Source: CAWGCE01 sp964480915 (GTDB lineage: Bacteria; Planctomycetota; Planctomycetia; Pirellulales; Pirellulaceae). Taken from it: a stretch of 64,000 nt of DNA. The notes beneath the pieces were generated by a model, which searched no databases, was not told where the DNA came from, and saw nothing but the letters and a program-made list of their open reading frames with translations. Both the position numbers and the translations under genes were made by a program. Positions 8,569 through 18,237 of the stretch are shown piece by piece; the stretch's first letter is position 1; each line of letters opens with the position of its first letter. The stretch is taken from positions 62,001 to 126,000 of the forward strand of contig CAYZRS010000001.1 of assembly GCA_964480915.1 (NCBI GenBank), in the 5' to 3' direction.

Positions 8569-10959
8569 CTAAATCGAGTATTCCATCTCGTCGATACTGC
8601 TTGACCGTGAGGTGCCCAGCGCAATCCCGCCGGAGATGTGCCAAGCGTTTTCGTAGCCCAGTCTCCGCGTCGCTTCCGCCGCCTTGCTACTGCGATTGCC
8701 ACTGCGGCAGATGAAAATCATGTCGGCGTCTGACGATTGTTCGCCAGTCGCCAACGCTTGCAGGAAATCCGTGAGCCGCGTGAGCGGAACATTCAAGGGC
8801 GGAGCGGCCAGCCCCAATGCGTTCCAATCTTGAGCGAACTTGAATTCGTGGGGCTCGCGGACATCAATGATGCGAGAGCCGGCATGTTGTCGAAAGAAGT
8901 CAGGCAATTCATCCGGCCCAATGTCGATCGAAGACTTGTCTTCGACATGCGTCGAGATGCGGCCACAGACGAGTTCGCAATTCGTATCGTCGTTGATTTC
9001 TCCGTCGACGCGAATCTTCTCCGACAGGTAATCGGCCATCGGCAGCTCGACGACCGGGTCGACGATGCGTGACAGAAAACAATTCTGTTTTCTTTCGGTG
9101 CCGAAAGAGGTACAGAATCCGTTCGAATAATCATGGGTGGGGCAAAGGATCGTGCGATCACTGAGAATTGTCGGCAGTCGACGAAGGGAGGCGTACATGC
9201 CCTCAGCACAACTGGATGGGAAATCGGTCCGTCCGATGCCGCCGATCAGCAGCGTATCACCCGTAAACGCGAAGCGAACATTCTCAGCTGCCAGCTGGCG
9301 ATCTTTCTCCAGCGATCCCAGCAGAAACGCCTGCCCGTCTACCGTGTGTCCCGGGAGTTCGGTCTTCGCCAGGATGGTCGATGCCGATAGCTGCAGGAAA
9401 GGAGCCGACGTTCCATCGCCGAGCGTTACCGTGCCGTGCGGTGCGGTCGGCCAACCGAGAATATCGGTTGGTTGATCGGGCATGACCATTCGGGAGCCCA
9501 GTGCCTTGACCATCAGTGCGCGCGGCGAATCATGGTCGACATGTTGGTGCGTGTCGAGCACCGCGAGGACGCGACTTTCTTGGCAATGAACAATGCTCTC
9601 GATGCGGTCGACCAGCTCGTCGAAAGGATCAATAATGATGCACTGTTTCGAGGCGGCGTCCATGAAGAGCCAGCTGCACATCGAACCTTTCTTGAGTTGA
9701 ATGAGCCCGTCTAGCTGCGTGCCGGTGGTGGTGTCGACGTCGTGCGAAACGATGAGGCAGGCATCACACATGGCTCGTCCCGCTTCTTCGATTCGACGGC
9801 AAGCGGCGTTGATTTCCGATTCGGTCGAAGCAGGGCCAAACGAGACCCGGATGGCGCCGTCGCTCTGCCACTTCGGCAGCCCCATCGCTTCCAAGACGTA
9901 GGAGCCTTGAATCGCCGAACCGCAGGCAGAACCAGAGCTCACACGAATGCTGGCAGCGTCGAAGAGGTCCAGGATTTCTTTGCTCGAAATTCCAGGCACG
10001 GCGAAATTGACCGTTGTCGGGACCGCATGTTCAAACGGTGTGTTAAAGACGATTTTCGGAAAGGCCTTCGTCAGCGATGCGATCAGTCGATCTCGAAATT
10101 GAACCAGCGTGGCATGATCGCGAAAAATGTCTCGGTTCTGCGCTTCCAGTTCGCGTAGTACGGCAGCGATGGCGGCGACGCCGGGCAAGTTTTCCGTGCC
10201 GCCGCGGGCTCCTCCTTCTTGTCCGCCGCCGGCGATTAGTGGTGTCAGGGGCGATTCGTCACGGACGTAAAGAATGCCAATGCCTTTGGGCGCGTACAAC
10301 TTGTGCCCGCTCAACGGAGCATAATCGATCGAGAGTTCTGACAGGTTCAGGTCAATTTTGGCGATGGCCTGCACGCAATCGACCAGCCACGGGATATGCC
10401 GTTCGCTCGATCGAACCACTTTCTCAATGGCTGACAGATCGTGGATGACGCCGGTCTCGTTGTTCACCGCCATCGTGCAGACGATGTCCGCCGAATCGAT
10501 GTGAGCTCGGAGGAATTCCAAGTCGAGCAGCCCATGTTCGTCGACGGGGATTTCGAGCACTTGATTCTTGATGCCGAGCATCTCGTTCCAGTGCTGCAGA
10601 GCCTGCGGGACCGCCTTATGTTCGGTGGCTCCGTAGAGCAACACGCGCTCCGACGCTTGCTCCGGATGCTGTTCTCGCTGTTTGCGGATTTGGCAGAGCA
10701 CCGAGAAGATGCCAGTTTGAATTGCTTCGGTGGCACCGCTCGTAAAAACAATGCGCCCTGTTGGTGCGTTAAGAATTGTCCGGGCAGCTGTACGCGCCGA
10801 TTCGAGAATGAAACGGGCCCGTAAACCGGTGATGTGGGAACTGCTGGGATTGCCGTACAGTTCCTCCATTGCATCTTGGGCTTCTTTCGCCGCGACTGAC
10901 ATGACGGGAGTTGTCGCGTTGGCGTCCAGATAGATTTCACGCGGCGAGCTAGTAGACAT
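8569..10959 (-). CDS. cysteine desulfurase / ETHE1-like persulfide dioxygenase / rhodanese triple fusion
   Basis: This 796-residue soluble protein has three complete catalytic modules. Residues 1-395 form a NifS/IscS-type cysteine desulfurase, with PLP lysine K220 in SGHKLYAPKG and persulfide-carrying C346 in SSGSACGS. Residues about 410-640 form a metallo-beta-lactamase-fold domain of the ETHE1 type: THQHVDH at 470-476, GHT at 537-539, FTGDTLLIGGIGRTDF with D568, and PTHDY near 609. Residues about 685-796 form a rhodanese with IIDVREPHEF and active C751 in CRSGNRS. All key residues are present. The likely logic is that sulfur released from cysteine as persulfide is oxidised or passed to an acceptor by the same polypeptide. 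It stands alone. Confidence 0.9.
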   Translation of the reverse strand: MSTSSPREIYLDANATTPVMSVAAKEAQDAMEELYGNPSSSHITGLRARFILESARTAARTILNAPTGRIVFTSGATEAIQTGIFSVLCQIRKQREQHPEQASERVLLYGATEHKAVPQALQHWNEMLGIKNQVLEIPVDEHGLLDLEFLRAHIDSADIVCTMAVNNETGVIHDLSAIEKVVRSSERHIPWLVDCVQAIAKIDLNLSELSIDYAPLSGHKLYAPKGIGILYVRDESPLTPLIAGGGQEGGARGGTENLPGVAAIAAVLRELEAQNRDIFRDHATLVQFRDRLIASLTKAFPKIVFNTPFEHAVPTTVNFAVPGISSKEILDLFDAASIRVSSGSACGSAIQGSYVLEAMGLPKWQSDGAIRVSFGPASTESEINAACRRIEEAGRAMCDACLIVSHDVDTTTGTQLDGLIQLKKGSMCSWLFMDAASKQCIIIDPFDELVDRIESIVHCQESRVLAVLDTHQHVDHDSPRALMVKALGSRMVMPDQPTDILGWPTAPHGTVTLGDGTSAPFLQLSASTILAKTELPGHTVDGQAFLLGSLEKDRQLAAENVRFAFTGDTLLIGGIGRTDFPSSCAEGMYASLRRLPTILSDRTILCPTHDYSNGFCTSFGTERKQNCFLSRIVDPVVELPMADYLSEKIRVDGEINDDTNCELVCGRISTHVEDKSSIDIGPDELPDFFRQHAGSRIIDVREPHEFKFAQDWNALGLAAPPLNVPLTRLTDFLQALATGEQSSDADMIFICRSGNRSSKAAEATRRLGYENAWHISGGIALGTSRSSSIDEMEYSI

Positions 10960-11136
10960 AGGGTCCCCTTTGAATTAATCAACCTCCTCAGTTTCGTTCA
11001 GTCGCACTTGGCATTCAAGCGGAGGCACGAAATCGGCCCGGAAATCGCAATGCTGGGCAATGATTGCCGATTAGGTCGAGGTTGCTTAGAGGGGCCGTGA
11101 AGCGCTGAGAGCACCGGAAATCGCAACAAAGTGTTG

Positions 11137-13431
11137 CTACTCGGCGAAGAGCGGTTCGGAGACGAAATCGCGACTGGACCACTCCTTCAGCATGACGAGG
11201 CAGTCGTTGGGGTGAATCGGCTTGCTAAACAAGTAGCCTTGGATTTCATCGCAAAGTTCGTTGCCGAGGAAACTCAATTGTTCGTGCGTTTCGACACCCT
11301 CGGCCAGCACTTTCATTTCCAGGTTGTGACCAAGTCCCACGATGGAAGAGGCGATCGTTCCGTCGTCGGTGCAAGGGATGTCTTTGACGAACGCCCGATC
11401 GATTTTTAGTCGATCGATCGGGAAGTGCTTGAGGTAGGCGAGCGACGAGTAGCCGGTGCCAAAATCATCGATACTGATCGAAATGCCATACTCTTTCAGT
11501 TCAAAGAGTCGATTGGCAGTCATCTCGACATCATCGATGAAGACGCTTTCGGTCACTTCCAAATCGAGTCGGTCGGGTGAGAGTCCGCTCGTCTCGAGAG
11601 CATTCAGCACCGTATCGACAAACTTCCGATCTCGGAATTGAATAGGGCTGATGTTGACAGACATGGTGATGTCATGACCGCAGTTGATCCATTCTTGCGC
11701 TTGCTGGCAAGTCTCATGTAGGATCCATTCCCCGACGATCAGAATCGCTCCCGACTGTTCTAGCAGCGGTACGAATTCTAATGGAGAGACGATGCTGCCG
11801 TTGCGCTCCCATCTCAGCAAGGCTTCGAATCCGACGATTGCGGTACCACTAATGTTGAATTGTGGCTGGTAGACCAAATGGAATTCGCCCCGCGACAACG
11901 CCTGAGCCAACTCGGCCTCTAACTCTCGGCGGCGGACGAGGGCATCGGTCATTTTGGGATCGTAGACTGCGAGATGCTGTCGATTGGACTTGGCTTCGTA
12001 CATGGCGGTATCGGCGTAAGCCAACAATTCATCCATGAACTCGCTATGGGTCGGGCAGAGTGCCGCCCCAATACTGGCATCGAGATTGATTTCTTTGTTG
12101 TCTAGGTAGTAGGGCTGCGAGATGATTTCCGAAATTCGCTTGCCTTGCTCGTAGACATCTTCCGGCCCTTGGATGTTGTTCAAGATCAAAGTGAATTCGT
12201 CGCCACCGAGACGTGCGACGGTATCGCCCTTTTCCGCTGCCGATTTCAAGCGTTGGGCGATCAGCCGCAGGATTTGATCTCCGACGGGATGCCCTAAAGT
12301 GTCATTGATCTCTTTGAAGCCGTCCATGTCGATCAGCAGCAGTGCGACTTGAAGGTTGGCCTGCTTTGCTTCGTGGATTGATTCTTGTAGCTCTTTCTGG
12401 AATCGATACCGGTTGGCAAGTCCGGTCAAAACGTCGAAGGCTGCCAGCTTCTGCAAGGCGGCCGCTTTCTCGCTCAGTTGCGCTGCGGCCCTTTTGGCCT
12501 CGGTCTCATCTTTGATGATGCCAAAGACCGCTGCCGGAGCGCCCTCGACATCTTGTTCGCACAGCCCTTGGATCGTGATGAAGCGTTGGCGTTCATCTTT
12601 CTCGAATGAGAGTTCGACAGTAAACGAGGTGTCCGAATCGGAACGGACGAGACTGATGGCCTCGCGAAGTTTGTCGGCCGCCTCCTGAGGGAAAGGTTCA
12701 AGGAAGGTGGAGAACGCCTGCGGAATTCCTGGCTCGGCAGAGAATTCGCAGATGTGACATGCTTCCTGCGAAAAGACAATCTCGCCTGTGACCGTATCCA
12801 GCCGCCAGTGGCCCACGTTGGCCACTTCCTCTGCCATGTTGAGCAGCCTGGTCCGTTCTTGAAGTTCTTCGGCCAGTGTTACCAGACGCGTCGCATGCCG
12901 CTCGAAGTACAACTCGCCCTGGTGCGACATGAAATAGATGATCAGCGTCACCCCGATGGTGTTGAGCAATTGATCAAAAGGTGTGTGCTCTTGCATCTGC
13001 GGAAGCGACAATTCATGGGCACCGAAATTGATAAACAGCAGGCAGCCAATGGAAAGTACTGTCCAGACGGTGGCCGCCCTCAGTCCAATGATGTGGCCGG
13101 CAAACAGGCTGGCACAACAAAGAAAGATGGGCGTTTGAGATTCGTGACGTCCGGTGATGAGACTAATCGCGACCAAAGCGGTACAGCCAGCCGCGATGAA
13201 TCCATGAGCCGTCGCAGCTCGCAACGAGGGAAACAGCTTTCCGATGAAAATTCCCAAGACGCCGACGATCGAACCGGAGGCACAGATCCACGCAGTGGGT
13301 AGATGACCTTGCCCTTGGTAGTAGAGCGAGAAAACGGCGAAGCCAATGGAACAGACGGCCAGGAATGGGCCGACCCGCTCCAGCCGATCGCTAAGTAAAG
13401 GCGCCCCGAATTTTGATTCTTGTAGATTCAT
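11137..13431 (-). CDS. membrane-bound GGDEF/EAL c-di-GMP turnover protein with PAS domain
   Basis: The 764-residue product has an N-terminal membrane region (about residues 20-185, several spans). It continues with a coiled segment and a PAS-like sensor (about 195-315), then a diguanylate cyclase domain and an EAL phosphodiesterase domain. The GGDEF site is intact (ARLGGDEFTLIL). The EAL site is intact too: GFEALLRWE, NISPIQF, LEVTES, DDFGTGYSS, LKIDRAF and LAEGVET are all present. The inhibitory RxxD site just before GGDEF is not conserved (EKGD). Either synthesis or breakdown of c-di-GMP is possible; the sensed signal is unknown. It is a single gene. Confidence 0.92.
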   Translation of the reverse strand: MNLQESKFGAPLLSDRLERVGPFLAVCSIGFAVFSLYYQGQGHLPTAWICASGSIVGVLGIFIGKLFPSLRAATAHGFIAAGCTALVAISLITGRHESQTPIFLCCASLFAGHIIGLRAATVWTVLSIGCLLFINFGAHELSLPQMQEHTPFDQLLNTIGVTLIIYFMSHQGELYFERHATRLVTLAEELQERTRLLNMAEEVANVGHWRLDTVTGEIVFSQEACHICEFSAEPGIPQAFSTFLEPFPQEAADKLREAISLVRSDSDTSFTVELSFEKDERQRFITIQGLCEQDVEGAPAAVFGIIKDETEAKRAAAQLSEKAAALQKLAAFDVLTGLANRYRFQKELQESIHEAKQANLQVALLLIDMDGFKEINDTLGHPVGDQILRLIAQRLKSAAEKGDTVARLGGDEFTLILNNIQGPEDVYEQGKRISEIISQPYYLDNKEINLDASIGAALCPTHSEFMDELLAYADTAMYEAKSNRQHLAVYDPKMTDALVRRRELEAELAQALSRGEFHLVYQPQFNISGTAIVGFEALLRWERNGSIVSPLEFVPLLEQSGAILIVGEWILHETCQQAQEWINCGHDITMSVNISPIQFRDRKFVDTVLNALETSGLSPDRLDLEVTESVFIDDVEMTANRLFELKEYGISISIDDFGTGYSSLAYLKHFPIDRLKIDRAFVKDIPCTDDGTIASSIVGLGHNLEMKVLAEGVETHEQLSFLGNELCDEIQGYLFSKPIHPNDCLVMLKEWSSRDFVSEPLFAE

Positions 13432-13828
13432 CTCAGGTCGTCGAGCGCGAACGTTGAGCCTCTGATTCGGTGTTTAGTAATTGTGGGACTTCCAACGAAA
13501 CCCTTTCAAAGGTACGGCGCTCTTTCCGAAAAGGTTGCTGAAATCACAGGATTCACCAGTTTGACGGTGATTTGAGGCGGTTCGCACACGCGTGTTCCCT
13601 TTTTGCGACACACGTAAACCGCATAGACCGATCTGGCTTGGGCGATCACCTGTTAACCCGGGCTGAAACTCAAGGCTGGGCAAACCGTAGCGAATGTGCA
13701 GGACAGCGAGTCCATTGACTTGCCCTTCCGGCGTGCGGGCTGCTAGACGCTGCCGCTGGCTGGGCAGTAGAATCGACCCATCGGTCATCACGGCCGGGCA
13801 ATTGATATGAGACTAAGGAGTATCTTGG
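13432..13828. other. 397-nt intergenic region, no gene recognised
   Basis: This is the divergent gap between the c-di-GMP gene and a secreted hypothetical gene, so it should hold both promoters. A 105-codon minus-strand ORF (13474-13791) is present, but its product is low-complexity and unlike anything I know. I see no convincing RNA structure. Confidence 0.45.
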
Positions 13829-14245
13829 ATGATCCACCGTACGCTTTTCGGCGCTTTGCTTCTATGTTTACTGAACGCGTCGCCGCTGCTATGCGCTCAG
13901 GAGAATGCGGAGGCTTCAGCTGCTGAACCCGCTGTGGTCGCGGCCAAGGAACCCGCCGCGGACAAATTCACCTTTCGACTGAAGAACGGCAAAGAGTTTT
14001 CTGGCTTCTTGGATGAAAAAGCGTCCGTGACGATGCTCGTCGCCGACACAAAAGTCGATATTCCGCTTTACAAAATTCAGCAGCTCAAATTTGACATCAA
14101 TCGACCTGGTGCGGCCACGGTTCAATTGCGAGATCGCGACAGCATCTCTTCGCAGCTCGTCCCGGCCGTCATCGAATTAGTCGCCGAATGGGGAACGATT
14201 TCGCTCAATACCGATTCCATCAGTTCGATGCAACTAAAGCCTTAG
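13829..14245 (+). CDS. secreted hypothetical protein
   Basis: The 138-residue product has a Sec signal peptide (IHRTLFGALLLCLLNASPLLCAQ, probably cleaved after CAQ or at the Ala-rich stretch). An Ala/Glu-rich linker follows, then a small beta-rich domain starting FTFRLKNGKEFSGFL. Short domains with this LKNGKEFSG pattern followed by IPLYKIQQLKF are frequent in exported planctomycete proteins, but I know no function for them. AAGGAG-like bases lie before the ATG. A terminator follows at 14274. Confidence 0.65.
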   Translation: MIHRTLFGALLLCLLNASPLLCAQENAEASAAEPAVVAAKEPAADKFTFRLKNGKEFSGFLDEKASVTMLVADTKVDIPLYKIQQLKFDINRPGAATVQLRDRDSISSQLVPAVIELVAEWGTISLNTDSISSMQLKP

Positions 14246-14273
14246 TCACGGACTGGTAATCTAGGCCACAAAG

Positions 14274-14299
14274 CACCGGCAAACGCCGGTGTTTTTTTT
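14274..14299 (+). terminator. Rho-independent terminator
   Basis: A 7-bp stem (CACCGGC/GCCGGTG) with an AAAC loop is followed by eight Ts. It ends the secreted-protein gene. Confidence 0.85.
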
Positions 14300-14417
14300 G
14301 TATTGATCGCTATAGTCGTCTTCCTCGACACCGGTAGGGATACTCCATCGTGGGGGATTTCAGCGGAATCGGGCAAACTGGCCGGACTTAAATCACTCGC
14401 GTCCTAGGCTCACCTGT

Positions 14418-15515
14418 ATGGACGTACAACTTATCGATTCGGCGATGGAGCTTGAATTGCTCCGGGAAGATTGGCAGCGCTTAGCCGGCAGCAACCCTCT
14501 GCATTCGCCTGATTGGCTGATCCCCTGGTGGGAAGTCTATGGCGGGGGCAATCGTCTTTGTGTCTTGGTCGTCCACGATGATGGCGGCAAAGTCGTGGCG
14601 ATCGCGCCGCTCTATATCGACAGTGAGCGTCGCACGCAGACGCTGCGGTGTCTGGGATCGGGCAAAGTCTGCACGGACTACATTTCGATTTTCGCTGATT
14701 CTCAATTCGCACCGGCAGCTCATCGAGCAATCGCGCAGTTTTTGATTGACGCGATCATCAAGAAACAGGACTTTCGTCTGCCCGGAACGCAATTCATTGA
14801 ATTCGAGGGGGCAACCACGGATGCGGCTTGGTTGGACGATTTTCGTTCTGCGATGGAGAGCTGTGATTTTCTCTCGCAGAACCGTCCTCTAGAAAATTCT
14901 TGGTTTCTGCCGTTGCCGTCCGATTGGGACGAGTATTATCGATCGCTATCGTCGAATTGGCGACGTAAAGCGAGGAAGGCAGACAAACGCCTGCAGTCGG
15001 GCGAAGTGACGGTGCACTGTTCCACCGCGGCGACGTTTTCACTTGCGTTTGATACGTTTGAGTCATTGCATCAGCTGCGCTGGGGATCGGTCGGTGACGG
15101 CGGCTGTTTCGAGGACCCACGTTTTGGTCGGTTCTTACGAAGAGCATCCGAACAATTGTTGCATCGAGATCGCGTTCGAATTTTATGGTGCGAGCTCGAC
15201 GGTGTGCCGATCGCAGCCCATTATCAGTTGTTGAATGAACAGACGGTCTTCATGTATCAGACCGGCATCGACCCATCGCATAAAAAACTGGAACCGGGCC
15301 ATGTCTTGATGGTCGCTTCGATCCGGCGAGCAATTGCAGAGGGGCGAACCGGTTTTGATTATCTACGGGGCGATGAGCCTTACAAATCGAAATGGGGCGG
15401 TCAACCCATTCCATTGACGAAGATTCGCTTTGTTGTGCCGTTAACTTCGGCACGAATTCAAAATCAAGCCGAGAGCGCAGCACGCAAAATTCGCGATGCG
15501 TTTTTCCCTCGATAA
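14418..15515 (+). CDS. BioF2-like / CelD-type GNAT acetyltransferase
   Basis: The 365-residue cytosolic protein has the layout of BioF2-like (CelD/BcsL-type) acyltransferases. An N-terminal acceptor half contains NPLHSPDWLIPWWEVYGGG and VVAIAPLYI. A C-terminal GNAT half contains LSSNWRRKARKADKRL, GVPIAAHYQLL, and FDYLRGDEPYKSKWG near the end. Proteins of this type acylate cell-surface polysaccharides or amino-sugar acceptors. A sugar or polymer target is plausible here but not shown by the sequence. It is followed by the Tad-like operon 198 nt downstream. Confidence 0.82.
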   Translation: MDVQLIDSAMELELLREDWQRLAGSNPLHSPDWLIPWWEVYGGGNRLCVLVVHDDGGKVVAIAPLYIDSERRTQTLRCLGSGKVCTDYISIFADSQFAPAAHRAIAQFLIDAIIKKQDFRLPGTQFIEFEGATTDAAWLDDFRSAMESCDFLSQNRPLENSWFLPLPSDWDEYYRSLSSNWRRKARKADKRLQSGEVTVHCSTAATFSLAFDTFESLHQLRWGSVGDGGCFEDPRFGRFLRRASEQLLHRDRVRILWCELDGVPIAAHYQLLNEQTVFMYQTGIDPSHKKLEPGHVLMVASIRRAIAEGRTGFDYLRGDEPYKSKWGGQPIPLTKIRFVVPLTSARIQNQAESAARKIRDAFFPR

Positions 15516-15713
15516 TCCCCAATCTGGGGCGTCTCCATGGGCAATCACCCGCAGTGGTGCGGTGACATCGAGAAACAGCGTCGCAAGTCCACGACGTTGA
15601 AGACTACGGCGTTTCCGTAACCGCCAAAACTAGCGAGTAAACCGAGTCTCTTCGGCGGTTTGCAAACTATGGTTTGATTAGACACCAACACTATCAAGAG
15701 CAGCACCATTCGC

Positions 15714-16148
15714 ATGTCTTATTCTTCCCGCGACAAATTTTGGCGACGAAAACAAAACCGCAACCATCGGCGTGGTCTGGAGACCGTGGAGCTGGCCATC
15801 ACGTTGCCCTTCATGACGCTGCTTGTGTTCGGTCTATTGCAGATTTCCGCGATCGTGCATCTGAAGCACTCCTTGCGGGCCGCCTCGTACGAAGCGGTTC
15901 GCGTCGCCTCGCGCTACGACGGGACTTATGAAAAAGCCTATCGAGCCGCTGAAGATCATCTGGCTGCTCGGAAGATTAAAAATTACAAGATCGCGTTTGC
16001 TCCAGCCGCACCTGAGAAAATCGAGCCGGGCGAACCAATCGAAGTGATCGTTCTGGCACACAAAGAGAACATTTTTGGACCCCGTCCGGTTCCGATGACA
16101 GCGTGGGTTTCTAGTGAACCAATCCGAATGCAGAAAGAAACGAAATGA
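15714..16148 (+). CDS. TadE family pseudopilin-like protein
   Basis: The 144-residue product has a basic N-terminus and then GLETVELAITLPFMTLLVFGLLQ, the TadE signature: a Glu near the start of a single membrane helix that is processed like a pseudopilin. The soluble C-terminal part is about 90 residues. TadE-like proteins belong to Flp/Tad pilus or related secretion assemblies. Its stop codon overlaps the next start (ATGA), which supports translational coupling with the vWA protein. No tadA, tadB or tadC ATPase or platform gene is in the window. Confidence 0.85.
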   Translation: MSYSSRDKFWRRKQNRNHRRGLETVELAITLPFMTLLVFGLLQISAIVHLKHSLRAASYEAVRVASRYDGTYEKAYRAAEDHLAARKIKNYKIAFAPAAPEKIEPGEPIEVIVLAHKENIFGPRPVPMTAWVSSEPIRMQKETK

Positions 16149-17371
16149 TGCAGCTTGTACGACGAATCAACCGAAGGCGCAACTGCCGACGTCATTCGCG
16201 TAAAGGCGCGATCTTGATATTGGTCGCGGTCCTGTCGATGGCCTGCCTGCTCGTGGGAGCCTACTCTGTCAACGTGGCTCGTACGCAGCTATTGCTTTCC
16301 GAGACGCAAATGGCTGCCGACGTCGGGGCTCGCTCTGGAGTTCATTCGATCTACATGGAAGAGCCGAATCACATTTCTGAAAAGATGGCGTCGGTCTACT
16401 CTCAGGAAGCGCGCGTCGCCAACCAGGTCAACGACTCGAACGAGATTTCCGTCGAACTCGGTTCGACCGAGATCTCGTCAGGTAAGGTGAAATTCATCAA
16501 AGACGCCAAGCCTAGCAACGCCATGCGGGTGACGGTCACCAAGAAGATCAAGCCGGCGATGCCGGTGGCAGGTCTGTTCAATCAATCGATGAAGATCGAA
16601 AGGACGGCAGTCGCCGCGATTCTAGAACGAGATATCGTCCTCGTGCTCGATCGGTCTGGTTCGATGACCTGGGCGGTCGATGAAAATACCTGGATGAACG
16701 ACCGCTCGAAGCATTCGTACAACCAAATGTCGACCAGTCGTTATTCGTACCTGCGAAACGCTTCTTACCAATGGTGGTGGTATTGGCCCCATCCGGAAAA
16801 AAGCCGCTGGCAGGCAGCGATCAATGCGACCTACGGGCTGTGTGATGAACTGGATGAGACATCGCAAAAAGAAAACTTATCGATCGTCAGCTATTCAACC
16901 GACTATCAGCCGGTCTTTTACGACCACAGTTTGCGCCGCCGCCGATTTAACGTCGTTGAGGCGGAGGTCGAAGCGAAACCGACGACCGATTACCGCGCCG
17001 CCGCGAAGCAGGTCGAGAAAAGATACTACAGCGACCAGCCGGTCGCAGGCGGAACCAACATCGCTGCCGGTATCGACTTAGCAACAGAAGTGTTGATGAG
17101 CACCGCACGCCCTTATGCGTTCAAGACGATCATCTTGATGACCGATGGCCAGGCGACGGCTGGACGGGACCCGATCCTGTCGGCTCGTGAAGCGCGGGCC
17201 AACGACATCGAGGTGCACACGGTGACGTTTGGCGCATCGGCCGCTCGTTCGCACATGGGACAGACTGCTGCCGCCGGCGGTGGACATCACTTTCACGCTC
17301 CAGATGCAGGTGCACTGGAAGCGATCTTTCGTGAGATCGCCAGCATGCCTGCTCGAGCCTTGGTGGAGTAA
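16145..17371 (+). CDS. TadG-like protein with von Willebrand factor A domain
   Basis: The 408-residue protein has a TadG-type N-terminus: basic residues, then GAILILVAVLSMACLLVGAY as a membrane helix. An extracytoplasmic linker follows, then a vWA domain from about residue 160 to the end. The MIDAS metal site DxSxS is intact (VLDRSGSMTW), with a conserved Thr (GGTNIAAG) and an Asp in MTDGQATAG. Such proteins are anchored outside and bind partners through a metal ion. It sits between two TadE genes, overlapping the first by 4 nt and preceding the second by 5 nt, so the three form one operon. Confidence 0.88.
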   Translation: MMQLVRRINRRRNCRRHSRKGAILILVAVLSMACLLVGAYSVNVARTQLLLSETQMAADVGARSGVHSIYMEEPNHISEKMASVYSQEARVANQVNDSNEISVELGSTEISSGKVKFIKDAKPSNAMRVTVTKKIKPAMPVAGLFNQSMKIERTAVAAILERDIVLVLDRSGSMTWAVDENTWMNDRSKHSYNQMSTSRYSYLRNASYQWWWYWPHPEKSRWQAAINATYGLCDELDETSQKENLSIVSYSTDYQPVFYDHSLRRRRFNVVEAEVEAKPTTDYRAAAKQVEKRYYSDQPVAGGTNIAAGIDLATEVLMSTARPYAFKTIILMTDGQATAGRDPILSAREARANDIEVHTVTFGASAARSHMGQTAAAGGGHHFHAPDAGALEAIFREIASMPARALVE

Positions 17372-17376
17372 GCAAC

Positions 17377-17823
17377 ATGGCACGGGAAGATACTATGTTT
17401 CCTCGGAAGTCGATGCGGCGCCCCCGACCGCATGACCAGCGGGCGCGAGCTGGAGCGGTCGCGGTCGAGTTTGCGCTCACGTTTCCGCTGTTGATGGCCT
17501 ATTTCTTTGCCATGGTCGTGCTCATCCAAGGGCACATGTTCAAGAGTACGGCTGACAATGCCGCCTACGAAGGTGCCAGGGCAGGAATTATCGCCGGCGC
17601 CGATGCGGACGAGGTCCGCAAAAGGGCTGAGGAAGTCCTCAATACGATTCGCACGAAGGGCGCTCAGATCAAGATCGAGCCGGAAGTGATACTTCCAGCG
17701 ACACCGTCCATTCAGGTTTCTGTTTCTATCCCACTCAAAAATAACTTCTGGGTTCACGTACCATTCGTACCTGACAATTGGGCGGCCGCTTCGACGATTA
17801 CTTTGAACCGCGAACTGGACTAA
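17377..17823 (+). CDS. second TadE family protein
   Basis: The 148-residue product has the TadE pattern GAVAVEFALTFPLLMAYFFAMVVL: Glu followed by one membrane helix, preceded by a basic leader. The mature domain is about 100 residues. It differs from the first TadE (15714) in sequence, so the pair is probably not a recent duplication and may form a heteromeric pseudopilin. It begins 5 nt after the vWA gene. Confidence 0.85.
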   Translation: MAREDTMFPRKSMRRPRPHDQRARAGAVAVEFALTFPLLMAYFFAMVVLIQGHMFKSTADNAAYEGARAGIIAGADADEVRKRAEEVLNTIRTKGAQIKIEPEVILPATPSIQVSVSIPLKNNFWVHVPFVPDNWAAASTITLNRELD

Positions 17824-18237
17824 TCAACGTGTCGATCGGCCGCGACAGCCGGCGCGGGCGATCAAGCCGGTCGATCACATTGGCCATTCGACGAGTCGGC
17901 GACGGGCGCTAACGGATGCTTGTTCGGTGAACGAATCGAAGAGCGGCCTTCAACAAAAAATTCGATTGTCTGCCCGCTCCAGGTGTGCAGAAAAACTTCT
18001 CACTCTATAAGGCAACGCGGCACCGGGGCCGATCGGCCACGGCTCGGATCGGCGGTAGCAGCTGCTCCGTCCACATTCTGGCCCCTTTTGTTGGCCTCTT
18101 TCGTTGTCGCTGCCCTTTTCTGCGGCCCGCTGCCAGCTGGACCGATTTCCTCACTCGACTGGTTGCTAAAAATCGTATAATCGGGCCACCGTGTCGGAGC
18201 GGCACGACGATTCCTAGACACCCAGGAGTAGGCGAAC
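17824..18237. other. 414-nt intergenic region, promoter of the YceI gene expected
   Basis: Small ORFs exist here (for example 17920-18180) but their products are not protein-like and lack ribosome sites. No hairpin with a T-tract follows the TadE operon. I see no RNA gene. Confidence 0.45.

Noticed and set aside
13474..13791. 105-codon minus-strand ORF between the c-di-GMP gene and the secreted protein
   Set aside because: No ribosome site, no recognisable motif, and composition unlike the neighbouring genes.
15619..15660. AACCGCC/GGCGGTT inverted repeat upstream of the TadE gene
   Set aside because: The loop is 28 nt and no T-tract follows, so it is a weak terminator at best.
17920..18180. 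86-codon ORF upstream of the YceI gene
   Set aside because: No ribosome site and no protein-like pattern. It lies in the expected promoter region.
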